From: JAHQVI01 sp050330195
GTDB taxonomy: Bacteria > Pseudomonadota > Alphaproteobacteria > Rhizobiales > Rhodomicrobiaceae
Direction of reading: 5' to 3'
NCBI GenBank assembly: GCA_050330195.1
Contig: JBHJOB010000052.1
Location: 1 to 64,000, forward strand
DNA: 64,000 nt
Below, in pieces: positions 19,037-27,667 of the stretch. A model generated the notes under the pieces. The model saw nothing but the letters and a program-made list of their open reading frames with translations, was not told the origin of the DNA and did not search any database. Numbering within the stretch: the stretch's first letter is position 1; each line of letters starts with the position of its first letter. Made by a program: the position numbers and the translations under genes.

Positions 19037-19993
19037 CTACTGCACGGTGGCGTTGATACGCAGCACGTCGTCCATGCTAAGGTCGTACAGCGTATTGCAG
19101 AACTCGCATTTGACCTTCACGCGCCCTTCCTCGGCCATGTCTTCGATATCGGCCTGGGTAAAACTCGCCAGCATCTGCTCGACGCGCTCGCGTGAGCACT
19201 GGCAGAATGCAGTGACATTCGTGGCATCGAAAGCGCGCACGCGCTCCTCGTGAAAGAGCCGGTACAGCAGGCGCTCCGGCTCAAGCATCGGATCGAGCAA
19301 CTCGTGATCCTCGACCGTCGAGGCAAGCAGATAGGCCCGCGTCCAGGCATCGTCGGCGTCATGGCCGTTGGTCTTCAGCGTGCCGCCTTCTTCGGTGAGC
19401 TTCTGCACCATGAGACCGCCCGCGCGCCACGTCCACGATCCGGGCTCGTCATCCTTGCCGGCTTCATAATGGCGGGCAACCGCGATGCGGATGAAGGTCG
19501 GCAATTGCTCCGATTGCCGGAAATAAAGATCGGCGGCCTCGGAAAGGTTGTTGCCCTCAAGCGGCACCACGCCCTGATAGCGGTCCATGTCCGGTCCCTG
19601 GTCGATCGTCATGGCAAGATGGCCGTTGCCGAAAAGTCTGGTCTGGCTTTCCTCGGCGGCCTCATCCCCGACGGCCTCGAAGGCGTCCTTGTCGAAGCTG
19701 GCATAACCGCGAATGTTGCCGGGCGCATGATAATGGGCGACGAGAAAGCTGACCGGCCCGTCGCTATTGGTCTGGAGGATGAACTTGCCGTCGAATTTCA
19801 GGGCTGCGCCGAGCATCGCCGTCAGCGTCATCGCCTCGCCCAGAAGCCTGGACACAGGCTCTGGATAGTCGTGCTTGCCGAGAACGGAGGTGATCGCCGG
19901 TCCCATCCGCACAATGCGGCCTCTGGCGCCGGAGGATTCGATCTGGAAAGGGAGAACGAAATCGTCGGGCGCGCGGTTCGGTTCGTCTGCCAT
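19037..19993 (-). CDS. hslO: Redox-regulated chaperone Hsp33
   Basis: 318 residues. Hsp33 is a cytoplasmic holdase activated when its zinc-bound cysteines are oxidised under oxidative stress. The C-terminal redox switch is complete: CQCS near residue 265 and CEFC about 33 residues later give the CxC and CxxC zinc ligands. The N-terminal folding domain shows the typical VRMGPAITSVLGKH and ALKFDGKFILQTNSDGPV stretches. It lies downstream of argD-argF in the same direction, 186 bases after argF, an arrangement common in this order. Confidence 0.95.
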   Translation of the reverse strand: MADEPNRAPDDFVLPFQIESSGARGRIVRMGPAITSVLGKHDYPEPVSRLLGEAMTLTAMLGAALKFDGKFILQTNSDGPVSFLVAHYHAPGNIRGYASFDKDAFEAVGDEAAEESQTRLFGNGHLAMTIDQGPDMDRYQGVVPLEGNNLSEAADLYFRQSEQLPTFIRIAVARHYEAGKDDEPGSWTWRAGGLMVQKLTEEGGTLKTNGHDADDAWTRAYLLASTVEDHELLDPMLEPERLLYRLFHEERVRAFDATNVTAFCQCSRERVEQMLASFTQADIEDMAEEGRVKVKCEFCNTLYDLSMDDVLRINATVQ

Positions 19994-20179
19994 AAGCTGT
20001 TCGTCTCGGATTTTGATTTAAGCGGAAGCCGTCGGCTTCAATGTTCGAGGACCGAACGGCGCCAACGACCGTCCGGTGCCGCTTCTTTGACAATTCTGCG
20101 CAGGTTCGAGCGGGAACGCTACTTTGATATTGGTTCGCCGGGTCATTTTTTCCAGCCGCAGCGCCCGAGGGGGGCCGCC

Positions 20180-21103
20180 TCAGCTTGCTTCGAGACACCA
20201 GGCCAGGATTGCGCGCTGGGCGTGAACCCGGTTCTCGGCCTCGTCGAAAACGACGGATTGCGGCCCATCCATCACCTCGTCGGTGACCTCGCGTCCGCGC
20301 AGCGCCGGAAGGCAGTGCATGAAGATCGCATCGGGCGCGGCCAGAGCCATCAGTTCGGCGTTGACCTGATAATCCTTCAACTGCTCCAGGCGCGTTTCCT
20401 CATCCTTCTGCCCCATCGACACCCAGACATCGGTGACGATGCAGTCGGTCCCGGCGACCGCCTTGTGCGGATCATCGAAAACGACGATCTTGGCGCCTTC
20501 GCGTTCCGCCCAGGCGAGCGTTTCCGCGGTCGGCTGCACCGCCGGCGGCGCGCCGATATGCAAGACGAAATCGAAACGCGCCGCGGCGTGGATCCAGCTA
20601 TTGGCCACATTGTTGCAGCCATCGCCCACCCAGCAGATGACGCGGTCGGCCACATGGCCCTTCTTTTCCTCGAAGGTCAGCACATCGGCAAAGATCTGGC
20701 ACGGGTGCGACCGGTCCGTCAGTCCGTTGATGACCGGAATATCGGCGTGGCTTGCAAGTTCGAGCAGATTGTCGTGCGAGGTCGTCCGCAGCATCAGCAC
20801 ATCCACATAGCGCGAAAGCACGCGGGCGGTGTCGGCGACCGTCTCGCCGCGCCCGAGCTGCATGTCGGTCGAGTTCAGCACGATGGACTCGCCGCCCAGC
20901 TTGCGCATTGCGACGTCGAAGGAAACGCGCGTTCGCGTGGACGGCTTCTCGAACATCATGGCGAGCGTCTTGCCCTCGGCAATGCGGCTATAACGCCCGG
21001 CGCCCTCGGCGAGGTCGCGTTTCATGATGTGCGCATTCGACAAGATCTGCTTGAGCGTATCCTTGTCGAAACTGTCGATGTCGAGAAAGTGCCGTATTGC
21101 CAT
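20180..21103 (-). CDS. argF: Ornithine carbamoyltransferase
   Basis: 307 residues from ATG 21103. It makes citrulline from ornithine and carbamoyl phosphate in arginine biosynthesis. The carbamoyl-phosphate motif KPSTRTRVSFD, the ornithine-binding region MQLGRGE, and the FMHCLPALRGREV motif with the catalytic Cys are present. The start could also be ATG 21124, which would overlap argD by 20 bases and has a GGGCGG site; the shorter form matches the usual MxIRHFLD N-terminus. It follows argD directly, with stop and start codons nearly touching. Confidence 0.95.
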   Translation of the reverse strand: MAIRHFLDIDSFDKDTLKQILSNAHIMKRDLAEGAGRYSRIAEGKTLAMMFEKPSTRTRVSFDVAMRKLGGESIVLNSTDMQLGRGETVADTARVLSRYVDVLMLRTTSHDNLLELASHADIPVINGLTDRSHPCQIFADVLTFEEKKGHVADRVICWVGDGCNNVANSWIHAAARFDFVLHIGAPPAVQPTAETLAWAEREGAKIVVFDDPHKAVAGTDCIVTDVWVSMGQKDEETRLEQLKDYQVNAELMALAAPDAIFMHCLPALRGREVTDEVMDGPQSVVFDEAENRVHAQRAILAWCLEAS

Positions 21104-21104
21104 A

Positions 21105-22298
21105 TCAGGCGGTGTCTTTACCATGAAGCCGCCCGTGCACGACAGCGCAGGCGGAGTTGATCTTGTCACAGGCCTCGATGATCTCGGCCTCACTTACAGT
21201 CAGCGGCGGCAGCAACCTGACGACATTGTCTCCCGCGCCGACGCTCAGCATATGCTCCCCAAGGAGCGCCTCGACGAGCATGCCGCCCGCAGGTTTGCAT
21301 TTCAGCCCGATCAGAAGCCCTTCGCCGCGCACCTCCTCGATCACATCGCCATGAGTGTCATGGATCTGCGCCAGTTTCTGTTTCAGCAGCAGCGCCTTTT
21401 GCCGGACGCTTTCGAGGAAGCCGTCCTCCAGCATAACATCAAGGACCGCATTTGCGGCAGCCATCGCCATCGGGTTGCCGCCAAAGGTCGAGCCGTGGCT
21501 TCCGGCCGTCATCGCTTCGGCAGCCTCGTCCGTTGCGAGCACCGCGCCGATGGGAAAACCGCCCCCGAGCCCCTTCGCCAGCGCCATGACATCGGGCGTC
21601 ACACCCGCCCATTCATGAGCAAACAGCTTGCCGGTCCGTCCCATGCCGGTCTGGACCTCATCGAAAATTAGCAAAATGCCGTGGCTGTCCGCAAGTTCGC
21701 GAAGCGCGCGCAGGAAAGCCCAGCCCGGCTGGCGCACACCGCCCTCGCCCTGAATGGGCTCGATCAGGATGGCCGCCGTCTCCGGTCCGATCACAGCCCT
21801 GGCCGCATCCAGATCCCAGAGCGGCGCTTGGTCGAAGCCTTCGGTGCGGGGGCCGAACCCGGCGAGATGCTTTGCCTGATTGCCGGCGGCGATGGTCGCC
21901 AGCGTGCGTCCGTGAAAGGCGCCCTCGAATGTAATGATGCGGAACCGCTCGGGATTGCCGCGATGGCTGTGGAACCGGCGCGCCATCTTGATCGCGCCCT
22001 CCATGGCCTCGGCCCCGGAATTGCAGAAAAACGCCTTGTCCGCGAAGCTGGCCGCGCAGAGCCGCTCCGCAAGCCGTTCCTGGCCCGGAATACGGTAGAG
22101 GTTCGACGTATGCCAGAGCTTGTCCGCCTGCTCGCGGATGGCCGCGATCAGATGCGGGTGAGCATGGCCCAGCGCCGTAACCGCGACGCCCGCGCCAAAG
22201 TCGAGATAGCGTTCACCCTCCATAGTATAGAGTGAGGCGCCCTCGCCCCTGTCGAAAGCGAGGTTCTCCCTGGCATATGTCGGCAGCAATGCGGACAT
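21105..22298 (-). CDS. argD: Acetylornithine aminotransferase
   Basis: 397 residues, class III PLP aminotransferase. It converts N-acetylglutamate semialdehyde to N-acetylornithine in arginine synthesis. Signatures are YLDFGAGVAVTALGHAHP, CNSGAEAMEGAIKMAR, the acidic LLIFDEVQTGMGRTG and the PLP lysine in ALAKGLGGGFPIGA. ATG 22298 has a GGGGGA site 10 bases away and gives the typical N-terminus; longer in-frame starts do not. First gene of an argD-argF unit. Confidence 0.95.
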   Translation of the reverse strand: MSALLPTYARENLAFDRGEGASLYTMEGERYLDFGAGVAVTALGHAHPHLIAAIREQADKLWHTSNLYRIPGQERLAERLCAASFADKAFFCNSGAEAMEGAIKMARRFHSHRGNPERFRIITFEGAFHGRTLATIAAGNQAKHLAGFGPRTEGFDQAPLWDLDAARAVIGPETAAILIEPIQGEGGVRQPGWAFLRALRELADSHGILLIFDEVQTGMGRTGKLFAHEWAGVTPDVMALAKGLGGGFPIGAVLATDEAAEAMTAGSHGSTFGGNPMAMAAANAVLDVMLEDGFLESVRQKALLLKQKLAQIHDTHGDVIEEVRGEGLLIGLKCKPAGGMLVEALLGEHMLSVGAGDNVVRLLPPLTVSEAEIIEACDKINSACAVVHGRLHGKDTA

Positions 22299-22747
22299 CG
22301 AAAAAACGTCCCCCATTCGGTAAACAGGTTCAGATCTTGCGGGATTGCGTTCAAGGCCGATCATTCAGCGATTGGGGCAGAGCTGTCAATTGGCACAAAA
22401 GACACAGCGTGATTAAAAACACGTCCGAACAGGGGACATTAACCCTTCGTTTATTTGTCTTAACGGATCAGCCGTGCCATTATCATGACAAGCGAGGGCG
22501 TTGCTGGTATATTCATGTGCCAGATAGTTTTCCGTTCCTGTCTTCGCGATCCAGTCGCAAGTTTATCTCCCGGTTTGTTCCGCGCGCTGGATCCATTCTC
22601 AAGTAAAGCGTCTAGTTCCAAGTTCAACGTTACGGGCTTTTGCTCCGCGTAGCCGCACCGCGTTCGCCTTTCTGAATGCGTGTATGCCGCCGCGGATACT
22701 GGATATTTGCGCGAAAACACCATTTCGCACATGATGAGGAGGCAAAA
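22299..22747. promoter_or_regulatory. argD / gcrA divergent promoter region
   Basis: No gene seen. Two TTAAC half-sites lie at 22439-22443 and 22460-22464, and the first forms TTAA-N7-TTTA, one base from the TTAA-N7-TTAA pattern bound by CtrA. CtrA control of gcrA is known in Caulobacter, so this is a reasonable but weak candidate. The gcrA ribosome site is a strong GAGGAGG. Confidence 0.35.
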
Positions 22748-23251
22748 ATGGGGTGGACTGAAGAGCGGGTGGAGCTCCTGAAAAAACTTTGGGCCGACGG
22801 CCTGAGCGCCAGCCAGATTGCAGGGCGTCTCGGCGACGTGACCCGCAACGCCGTCATCGGCAAGGTTCATCGTCTTGGTCTGGCAGGCCGCGCAACGACA
22901 TCGCGGATGCGCTCTGCTCGCCCGCGCAATCGCGTTGCGCATCTGCCGCTGCGGCCGACCCGCGTGCAGTATCGCACACATGGCAACGTTGCTCTGAAGC
23001 CTGTTTACGCGCCGGTCGAAAAGCCGGCCGTCGCTCTGCGGCTCGTGCCGACCGTCGTCGAAGATCTCGACATGCCGGAGCCGCTGCGCATTCCGTTGCT
23101 TGAGCTGAAGGAGTGCAGCTGCCGCTGGCCGATCGGCGACCCGCAGGACGACAATTTCCATTTCTGCGGCCGCGACAAGGCAGCCGGCGTTTCCTATTGC
23201 GAGCATCATGCTCGCGTGGCCTTCCAGCCAGCGGCACGCCGCCGGAAATAA
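22748..23251 (+). CDS. gcrA: Cell cycle regulator GcrA
   Basis: 167 residues. GcrA binds sigma-70 RNA polymerase and activates promoters with methylated GANTC sites, working with the CcrM methyltransferase in the alphaproteobacterial cell cycle. The N-terminal helix-turn-helix (WTEERVELLKKLWADG, SASQIAGRLG, TRNAVIGKVHRLGL) is diagnostic. The C-terminal sigma-binding domain has the conserved CSCRWPIGDP and FHFCG cysteines. GAGGAGG precedes ATG 22748. Followed by a strong terminator. Confidence 0.96.
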   Translation: MGWTEERVELLKKLWADGLSASQIAGRLGDVTRNAVIGKVHRLGLAGRATTSRMRSARPRNRVAHLPLRPTRVQYRTHGNVALKPVYAPVEKPAVALRLVPTVVEDLDMPEPLRIPLLELKECSCRWPIGDPQDDNFHFCGRDKAAGVSYCEHHARVAFQPAARRRK

Positions 23252-23564
23252 AACAATATCCGGGAGAGAGCCGGCTTTCGCGCAATGCGGTGTGCTTGAG
23301 CCGGCGATCCCGATCCCAGCAGCAATCATGACAATGCGGCGCTGCGGGAAGAATTAAAGAGGGCGTACGCCGTCAAAGCGGGGGGTAAGAGCCGGAACCG
23401 GACCGGGGGGTCAGGGTTCCGGCTCTTCGTGTTTTTGCCGGCCGAACCTGCCGCAAGGCCGCAGCCGCACTTTCGCGCGGCGTCAAGCTTTGCGGAAAAG
23501 TGGAGCTTGAAAAAGGCCGGTACAGACAATCACTGCGTCCTCAGGAAATGGTCCCGATCCGGCG
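23252..23564. other. Intergenic region gcrA / phoB with terminator and a repeat-like tract
   Basis: Apart from the terminator, bases about 23478-23512 (tcaagctttgcggaaaag then tggagcttg) resemble, in reverse orientation, the 3' half of the dispersed 74-bp element seen at 55786. The likeness is short. No gene seen. Confidence 0.35.
23387..23436 (+). terminator. Rho-independent terminator of gcrA
   Basis: A perfect 13-bp stem (23387-23399 with 23415-23427) is followed within a few bases by a T-run. The stem is symmetrical enough to work on the minus strand too, so it may also shield the downstream end of phoB. Confidence 0.85.
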
Positions 23565-24278
23565 TCAGCCTGTCCGCGCAACGGTTTCTGACATCTTCTC
23601 GCCGAACGCATAGCCCGCGCCGCGCACGGTACGGATGGGATCGCGGTCGCGTCCGCGATTGATGGCCTTGCGCAACCGTCCGATATGCACATCGACCGTG
23701 CGTTCGTCGACATAGACATCGTGCCCCCAGACGCCGTCGAGGAGTTGCCCGCGCGAGAAGACGCGGCCCGGACTTTCCATCAGAAACTCCAGAAGGCGGA
23801 ACTCGGTCGGCCCGAGCCTCACGGCGCGGCCATTGCGGGTGACGCGGTGCACCTCGCGGTCGAGCACGATATCCAGAACGCTCAGCACGCTGGCAATCCG
23901 CTCCGGGCTGGCGCGGCGCAGGATCGCCTTGATCCGCGCCATCAGTTCGGGCACCGAGAACGGCTTGACGACATAATCATCCGCACCGGTGGTCAGGCCG
24001 CGGATACGGTCGGTCTCTTCGCCGCGCGCCGTCAGGATCAGGATGGGAATATTACGCGTGGCGCGTCCCGTACGCCAGCGGCGGCAAAGCTCAAGCCCCG
24101 ACAGGCCGGGCAGCATCCAGTCCAGTACGATGAGGTCGGGCTGGTCTTCGGCGACGGCGATCTCCGCCTCGTCGCCCCGATTGGCCACCTTGACCTTGAA
24201 CCCTTCAGCTTCAAGATTATAGCGCAGGAGGAGCGCCAGCGGCTCCTCGTCCTCAACCACCAGAATCTTTGCCGTCAT
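23565..24278 (-). CDS. phoB: Phosphate regulon response regulator PhoB
   Basis: 237 residues. Receiver domain (about 1-120) with the phosphorylated Asp53 in VLDWMLPG, acidic pocket VVEDEE, and conserved Lys in VVKPFS. The C-terminal OmpR-type winged helix (about 135-228) contains RTVDVHIGRLRKAI. It binds Pho boxes and activates the pst genes when phosphate is scarce. It is the last gene of pstS-pstC-pstA-pstB-phoU-phoB; its kinase phoR lies apart at 31.9 kb. Confidence 0.96.
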   Translation of the reverse strand: MTAKILVVEDEEPLALLLRYNLEAEGFKVKVANRGDEAEIAVAEDQPDLIVLDWMLPGLSGLELCRRWRTGRATRNIPILILTARGEETDRIRGLTTGADDYVVKPFSVPELMARIKAILRRASPERIASVLSVLDIVLDREVHRVTRNGRAVRLGPTEFRLLEFLMESPGRVFSRGQLLDGVWGHDVYVDERTVDVHIGRLRKAINRGRDRDPIRTVRGAGYAFGEKMSETVARTG

Positions 24279-24329
24279 CTATTCACTGTCTTCCTGGCCA
24301 GCCCGGATTGGCGTCCGCTCCATAGCGAG

Positions 24330-24372
24330 ATCCGAAAAATGGAGCTCGAAACAAGCAGATGCAGATCATGAT
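24330..24372 (-). repeat. Diverged copy of the dispersed intergenic element (tentative)
   Basis: Read on the minus strand, GATCATGATCTGCATCTG, CTTGTTTCGAGCTCC and ATTTTTCGG follow the order of blocks of the 74-bp element at 57318 with a small deletion. It lies between phoU and phoB. Similarity is partial, so this is tentative. Confidence 0.35.
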
Positions 24373-25089
24373 CTAGTGCGTCGGCTTCTCGGGCATTGTG
24401 AAGCTTGTCGTATCGCCTTTCGGGCGCTTCTCCGTGATCGGCACGCCCTTGACGAGAAAGTGGATCATCTCCGCCATGTTCGTCGCATGGTCGCCGATCC
24501 GCTCAAGGTTCTTCGCCCCGAACAGAAGATGGGTGCAAAGACCAATATTGCGCGGGTCCTCCATCATGTAGGTCAGCAGTTCACGGAAGATCGAATTGTA
24601 GATCGCGTCCAGCTCCTTGTCGCGCGCCCAGACCTGAAGCGCCTTGTCCGCGTCGCGTTGGGAATAGGCGTCGAGCGCCATCTGCAACTGTTCCAACGCC
24701 TTGCTGGAGATGTGCTGCAAGCCGATCATGAGCTGCTTGGGGCGACTCTCCGAGGCGGTCGCCGTCGCTCGCTTGGCGATGTTCTTGCCAAGATCGCCGA
24801 TGCGCTCAAGGTCGCCGGCGATGCGGATCGCCGTCATGATCTGGCGCAGATCGAGGGCCATGGGCTGACGTCGCGCGATGATGTTGATCGCCAGTTCCTC
24901 GACCTCGTTTTCCAGGCGGTCGATCAACTCATCCTGCTGGATGGTGGCCATGGCCAGTTCGGGATCGCGCTGCTGAAGCGAGTCGATGGCGCGAGCGAGG
25001 AGCTGTTCGGCAAGTCCGCCCATTTGCGCGATCTTGCTGTCGAGTGTCTTGAGTTCTTCCTCGAAGGCCGTAACCGTATGTTCTGTCAT
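24373..25089 (-). CDS. phoU: Phosphate uptake regulator PhoU
   Basis: 238 residues, two repeats of a three-helix bundle. PhoU bridges the Pst transporter and the PhoR kinase and keeps the regulon off when phosphate is plentiful. The metal-binding motifs ELAINIIARRQPMALDLR with IGDLGKNI and the second-repeat ERIGDHATNMAE are visible. ATG 25089 gives the normal MTEHTVTAFEEEL start. It lies between pstB and phoB in the same unit. Confidence 0.96.
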   Translation of the reverse strand: MTEHTVTAFEEELKTLDSKIAQMGGLAEQLLARAIDSLQQRDPELAMATIQQDELIDRLENEVEELAINIIARRQPMALDLRQIMTAIRIAGDLERIGDLGKNIAKRATATASESRPKQLMIGLQHISSKALEQLQMALDAYSQRDADKALQVWARDKELDAIYNSIFRELLTYMMEDPRNIGLCTHLLFGAKNLERIGDHATNMAEMIHFLVKGVPITEKRPKGDTTSFTMPEKPTH

Positions 25090-25126
25090 TGCAATATCTC
25101 TTTTCCGCAGAGACCTGGCGGCGCCG

Positions 25127-25996
25127 CTAACCGAAGCGCCCGGTAATGTAATCCTGAGTCCGCTTATCGCCCGGATTGGTGAATATCTGAGACGTGTCAC
25201 CCACCTCGACCAGGACGCCAAGATGGAAGAAGGCAGTGCGTTGTGAAACACGGGCGGCCTGCTGCATGGAGTGGGTTACGATGACGATGCAGAAATTCTC
25301 GCGCAGTTCGTCGATCAGTTCCTCGATACGCGCCGTCGCGATGGGGTCGAGCGCCGAACACGGCTCGTCCATCAGGATGACCTCCGGTCCAACCGCGATA
25401 GCGCGCGCGATGCACAAGCGCTGCTGCTGGCCACCGGACAGTCCCGTGCCCGGTTCTTTGAGGCGGTCCTTGACTTCCTGCCAGAGTCCGGCCTTTTCGA
25501 GACTGGTCGTCACGATCTCGTCGAGATCGGCCTTGGATTCCGCAAGACCGTGGATGCGCGGCCCATAGGCGATATTCTCGTAAATCGATTTGGGAAACGG
25601 GTTCGGCTTCTGGAAGACCATGCCGACCTGCGCCCGAAGCTGCACCGGATCGACCGTCGGATCGTAGATGTTGCGGCCATTCATTTCGACTCGCCCGGTC
25701 GTGCGGGCAGAATCGATGAAATCGTTCATCCGGTTGAGGCAGCGCAGGAATGTCGATTTTCCGCAACCTGAAGGCCCGATGAAGGCCGTTACAGCCTTGT
25801 CGCGAATGTCGATGGTGACGTTGTACAGCGCCTGCGCCTCGCCATAGAACACGCACACGTCGCGCGCATACAGCTTGACGGCGTCTTCCGGTTGAACAGC
25901 CACCTCCTCGCTCGTGCGGTACGATGTCCCGGCGAGGGTCTTCTGATCCATCTGCGCTACCTCGTTCACGAGAGCCTCCAAACTCAGACTGTTCAT
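25127..25996 (-). CDS. pstB: Phosphate ABC transporter ATP-binding protein
   Basis: 289 residues. The ATPase of the PstSCAB high-affinity phosphate importer. Walker A GPSGCGKSTFLRCLNRMND, signature LSGGQQQRLCIARA and Walker B VILMDEPCSALDPIAT are complete, and the QKPNPFP motif is specific to PstB. A leader of about 40 residues precedes the ATPase domain, longer than in E. coli. It lies 6 bases downstream of pstA. Confidence 0.97.
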   Translation of the reverse strand: MNSLSLEALVNEVAQMDQKTLAGTSYRTSEEVAVQPEDAVKLYARDVCVFYGEAQALYNVTIDIRDKAVTAFIGPSGCGKSTFLRCLNRMNDFIDSARTTGRVEMNGRNIYDPTVDPVQLRAQVGMVFQKPNPFPKSIYENIAYGPRIHGLAESKADLDEIVTTSLEKAGLWQEVKDRLKEPGTGLSGGQQQRLCIARAIAVGPEVILMDEPCSALDPIATARIEELIDELRENFCIVIVTHSMQQAARVSQRTAFFHLGVLVEVGDTSQIFTNPGDKRTQDYITGRFG

Positions 25997-26002
25997 TTCA
26001 AA

Positions 26003-27667
26003 CTACCATTTGCGCTGGAACCATTGCCGGAAGAATATGGCTATGGCGTTCATCAGCACGAGAAAGCCGAGCAGAACCAGGATCGCGGCGGACGTCCGCG
26101 CGACGAAACCTCGCTCGGGGCTGTCGGCCCAACTGAAAATCTGCGTCGGCAGGGATGTTGCCGGTTGGAGCAGCCCCATATTGTCCACGCTGGGAATGAA
26201 GGCGTTCATTCCGATCAGCAGCAACGGCGCCGTTTCACCGAGCGCCTGGGCGAGACCGATGATCGTTCCCGTCAGGATTCCCGGCATCGCCAGCGGCAGC
26301 ACATGATGCATGACGACCTGATGCCTCGATGCGCCGACCCCGAGCGCAGCCTCGCGGATCGAGGGCGGCACGCCCTTCAGCGATGCGCGCGTGGCAATGA
26401 TGATAGTGGGCAGCGTCATGAGCGAGAGGACCATGCCGCCGACAAGGGGCGCCGACCGGGGCAGCCCGAAAAATCCGAGGAACACGGCAAGGCCAAGCAG
26501 GCCGAACACGACCGAAGGCACGGCCGCCAGATTGTTGATGTTCACCTCGATCAGATCCGTCAAGCGATTTTTCGGGGCGAATTCCTCAAGATAGACCGCA
26601 GCGGCGATGCCGACCGGGAAGCTGAGTAGGAAACAGATGAGCATCGTGTAGAATGCGCCGGTCAATGCGCCGCCCAGCCCGGCGAGTTCGGGAAAGCGGC
26701 TGTCGGCATTGGTGAACAGCTCCACCGAGAAGGGATAGCTGATCGCGCCCTGCTCCTTGAGCTGATCGAGCCATGCAAACTGCTTTTCGCTGGCGAAGCG
26801 CGGATTGACGACCGTCGGCGTCTCGCCGGCCGCGAGCGTTGCATAGTGTTCGGCAAGAGGAAGTCCGAAATTCTCGATAACCGTGCCGATCGTCTGCGGA
26901 TTTGCGGCGACGTGCGCCTTGAGCGCGTCCGCAGCGTCATCGCGCAGGATGGACAGAAAACGGCGGCCTGGATCGGTCTCGGATCCGACCTGATCGAGGG
27001 CGTTGACGATGATCTGCTGATATTCCCCCGCCTCGATGTTGGCTGGATCGACCAGATCCGGCGCAATCGTCAGATCGAGCTGCAACCGGGCATCGGCGCC
27101 CTGTCCCGCGATGAAGCCGCGCTCCACAAGATCCAGGAAGCGGGCTGTCTCGGTGTTGCTGAGCGCGTCGACGCGGCGAGGGATGACATCTTTCTCCAAC
27201 TGATCGAACGGGTCCGAAAGCGGGATCGCGATCGGAACCGTCTGCCCGATATCTTCGGGATTGGCGATGGCGTAGGAACGGATGATGTAATCCATCTGGC
27301 TGGTGAAGATGGATGCAAGCGCCCGACTTTCCGCCCGGCCTTCGACTTCGGGGAACTGGCGCTCCAGCGTTGCGCTCGCGATACGGCGATAACTTGCAGC
27401 GGCGGGATTGCTGGCGTCGATAATGGACGCGTCGAGTTCGACCTGTAGGGTCGCCTTGGTCTGGTAGAAAGACGTGTAACCGCTGGCAATCAGCGAAATG
27501 ACGAGTGTCGCGAGCAGGCCGAGGGCGAGGGCGATGGCCGCAAGGCCATAGAATTGCAGCCTGCGATCCGCAGCATATCTGCGTCTGAGGCGGCGCGCGT
27601 GCGCTTCTGACGTCCAGTCATATTTGCGAATGCTTCCGCGCGGCGAGGATATGGCTGCGTCAGTCAT
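26003..27667 (-). CDS. pstA: Phosphate ABC transporter permease PstA
   Basis: 554 residues. The C-terminal 280 residues form the permease domain with the EAA-type loop (SIREAALGVGASRHQVVMHH). The N-terminal half is the extra region (DUF3333-like) with one early membrane helix and a large periplasmic part, found in many alphaproteobacteria and absent from E. coli PstA. Its start overlaps the pstC stop by 8 bases, indicating coupled translation. Confidence 0.96.
   Translation of the reverse strand: MTDAAISSPRGSIRKYDWTSEAHARRLRRRYAADRRLQFYGLAAIALALGLLATLVISLIASGYTSFYQTKATLQVELDASIIDASNPAAASYRRIASATLERQFPEVEGRAESRALASIFTSQMDYIIRSYAIANPEDIGQTVPIAIPLSDPFDQLEKDVIPRRVDALSNTETARFLDLVERGFIAGQGADARLQLDLTIAPDLVDPANIEAGEYQQIIVNALDQVGSETDPGRRFLSILRDDAADALKAHVAANPQTIGTVIENFGLPLAEHYATLAAGETPTVVNPRFASEKQFAWLDQLKEQGAISYPFSVELFTNADSRFPELAGLGGALTGAFYTMLICFLLSFPVGIAAAVYLEEFAPKNRLTDLIEVNINNLAAVPSVVFGLLGLAVFLGFFGLPRSAPLVGGMVLSLMTLPTIIIATRASLKGVPPSIREAALGVGASRHQVVMHHVLPLAMPGILTGTIIGLAQALGETAPLLLIGMNAFIPSVDNMGLLQPATSLPTQIFSWADSPERGFVARTSAAILVLLGFLVLMNAIAIFFRQWFQRKW

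Noticed and set aside
19250..21160. A 636-codon plus-strand open frame
   Set aside because: Antisense to hslO and argF; no recognisable protein sequence.
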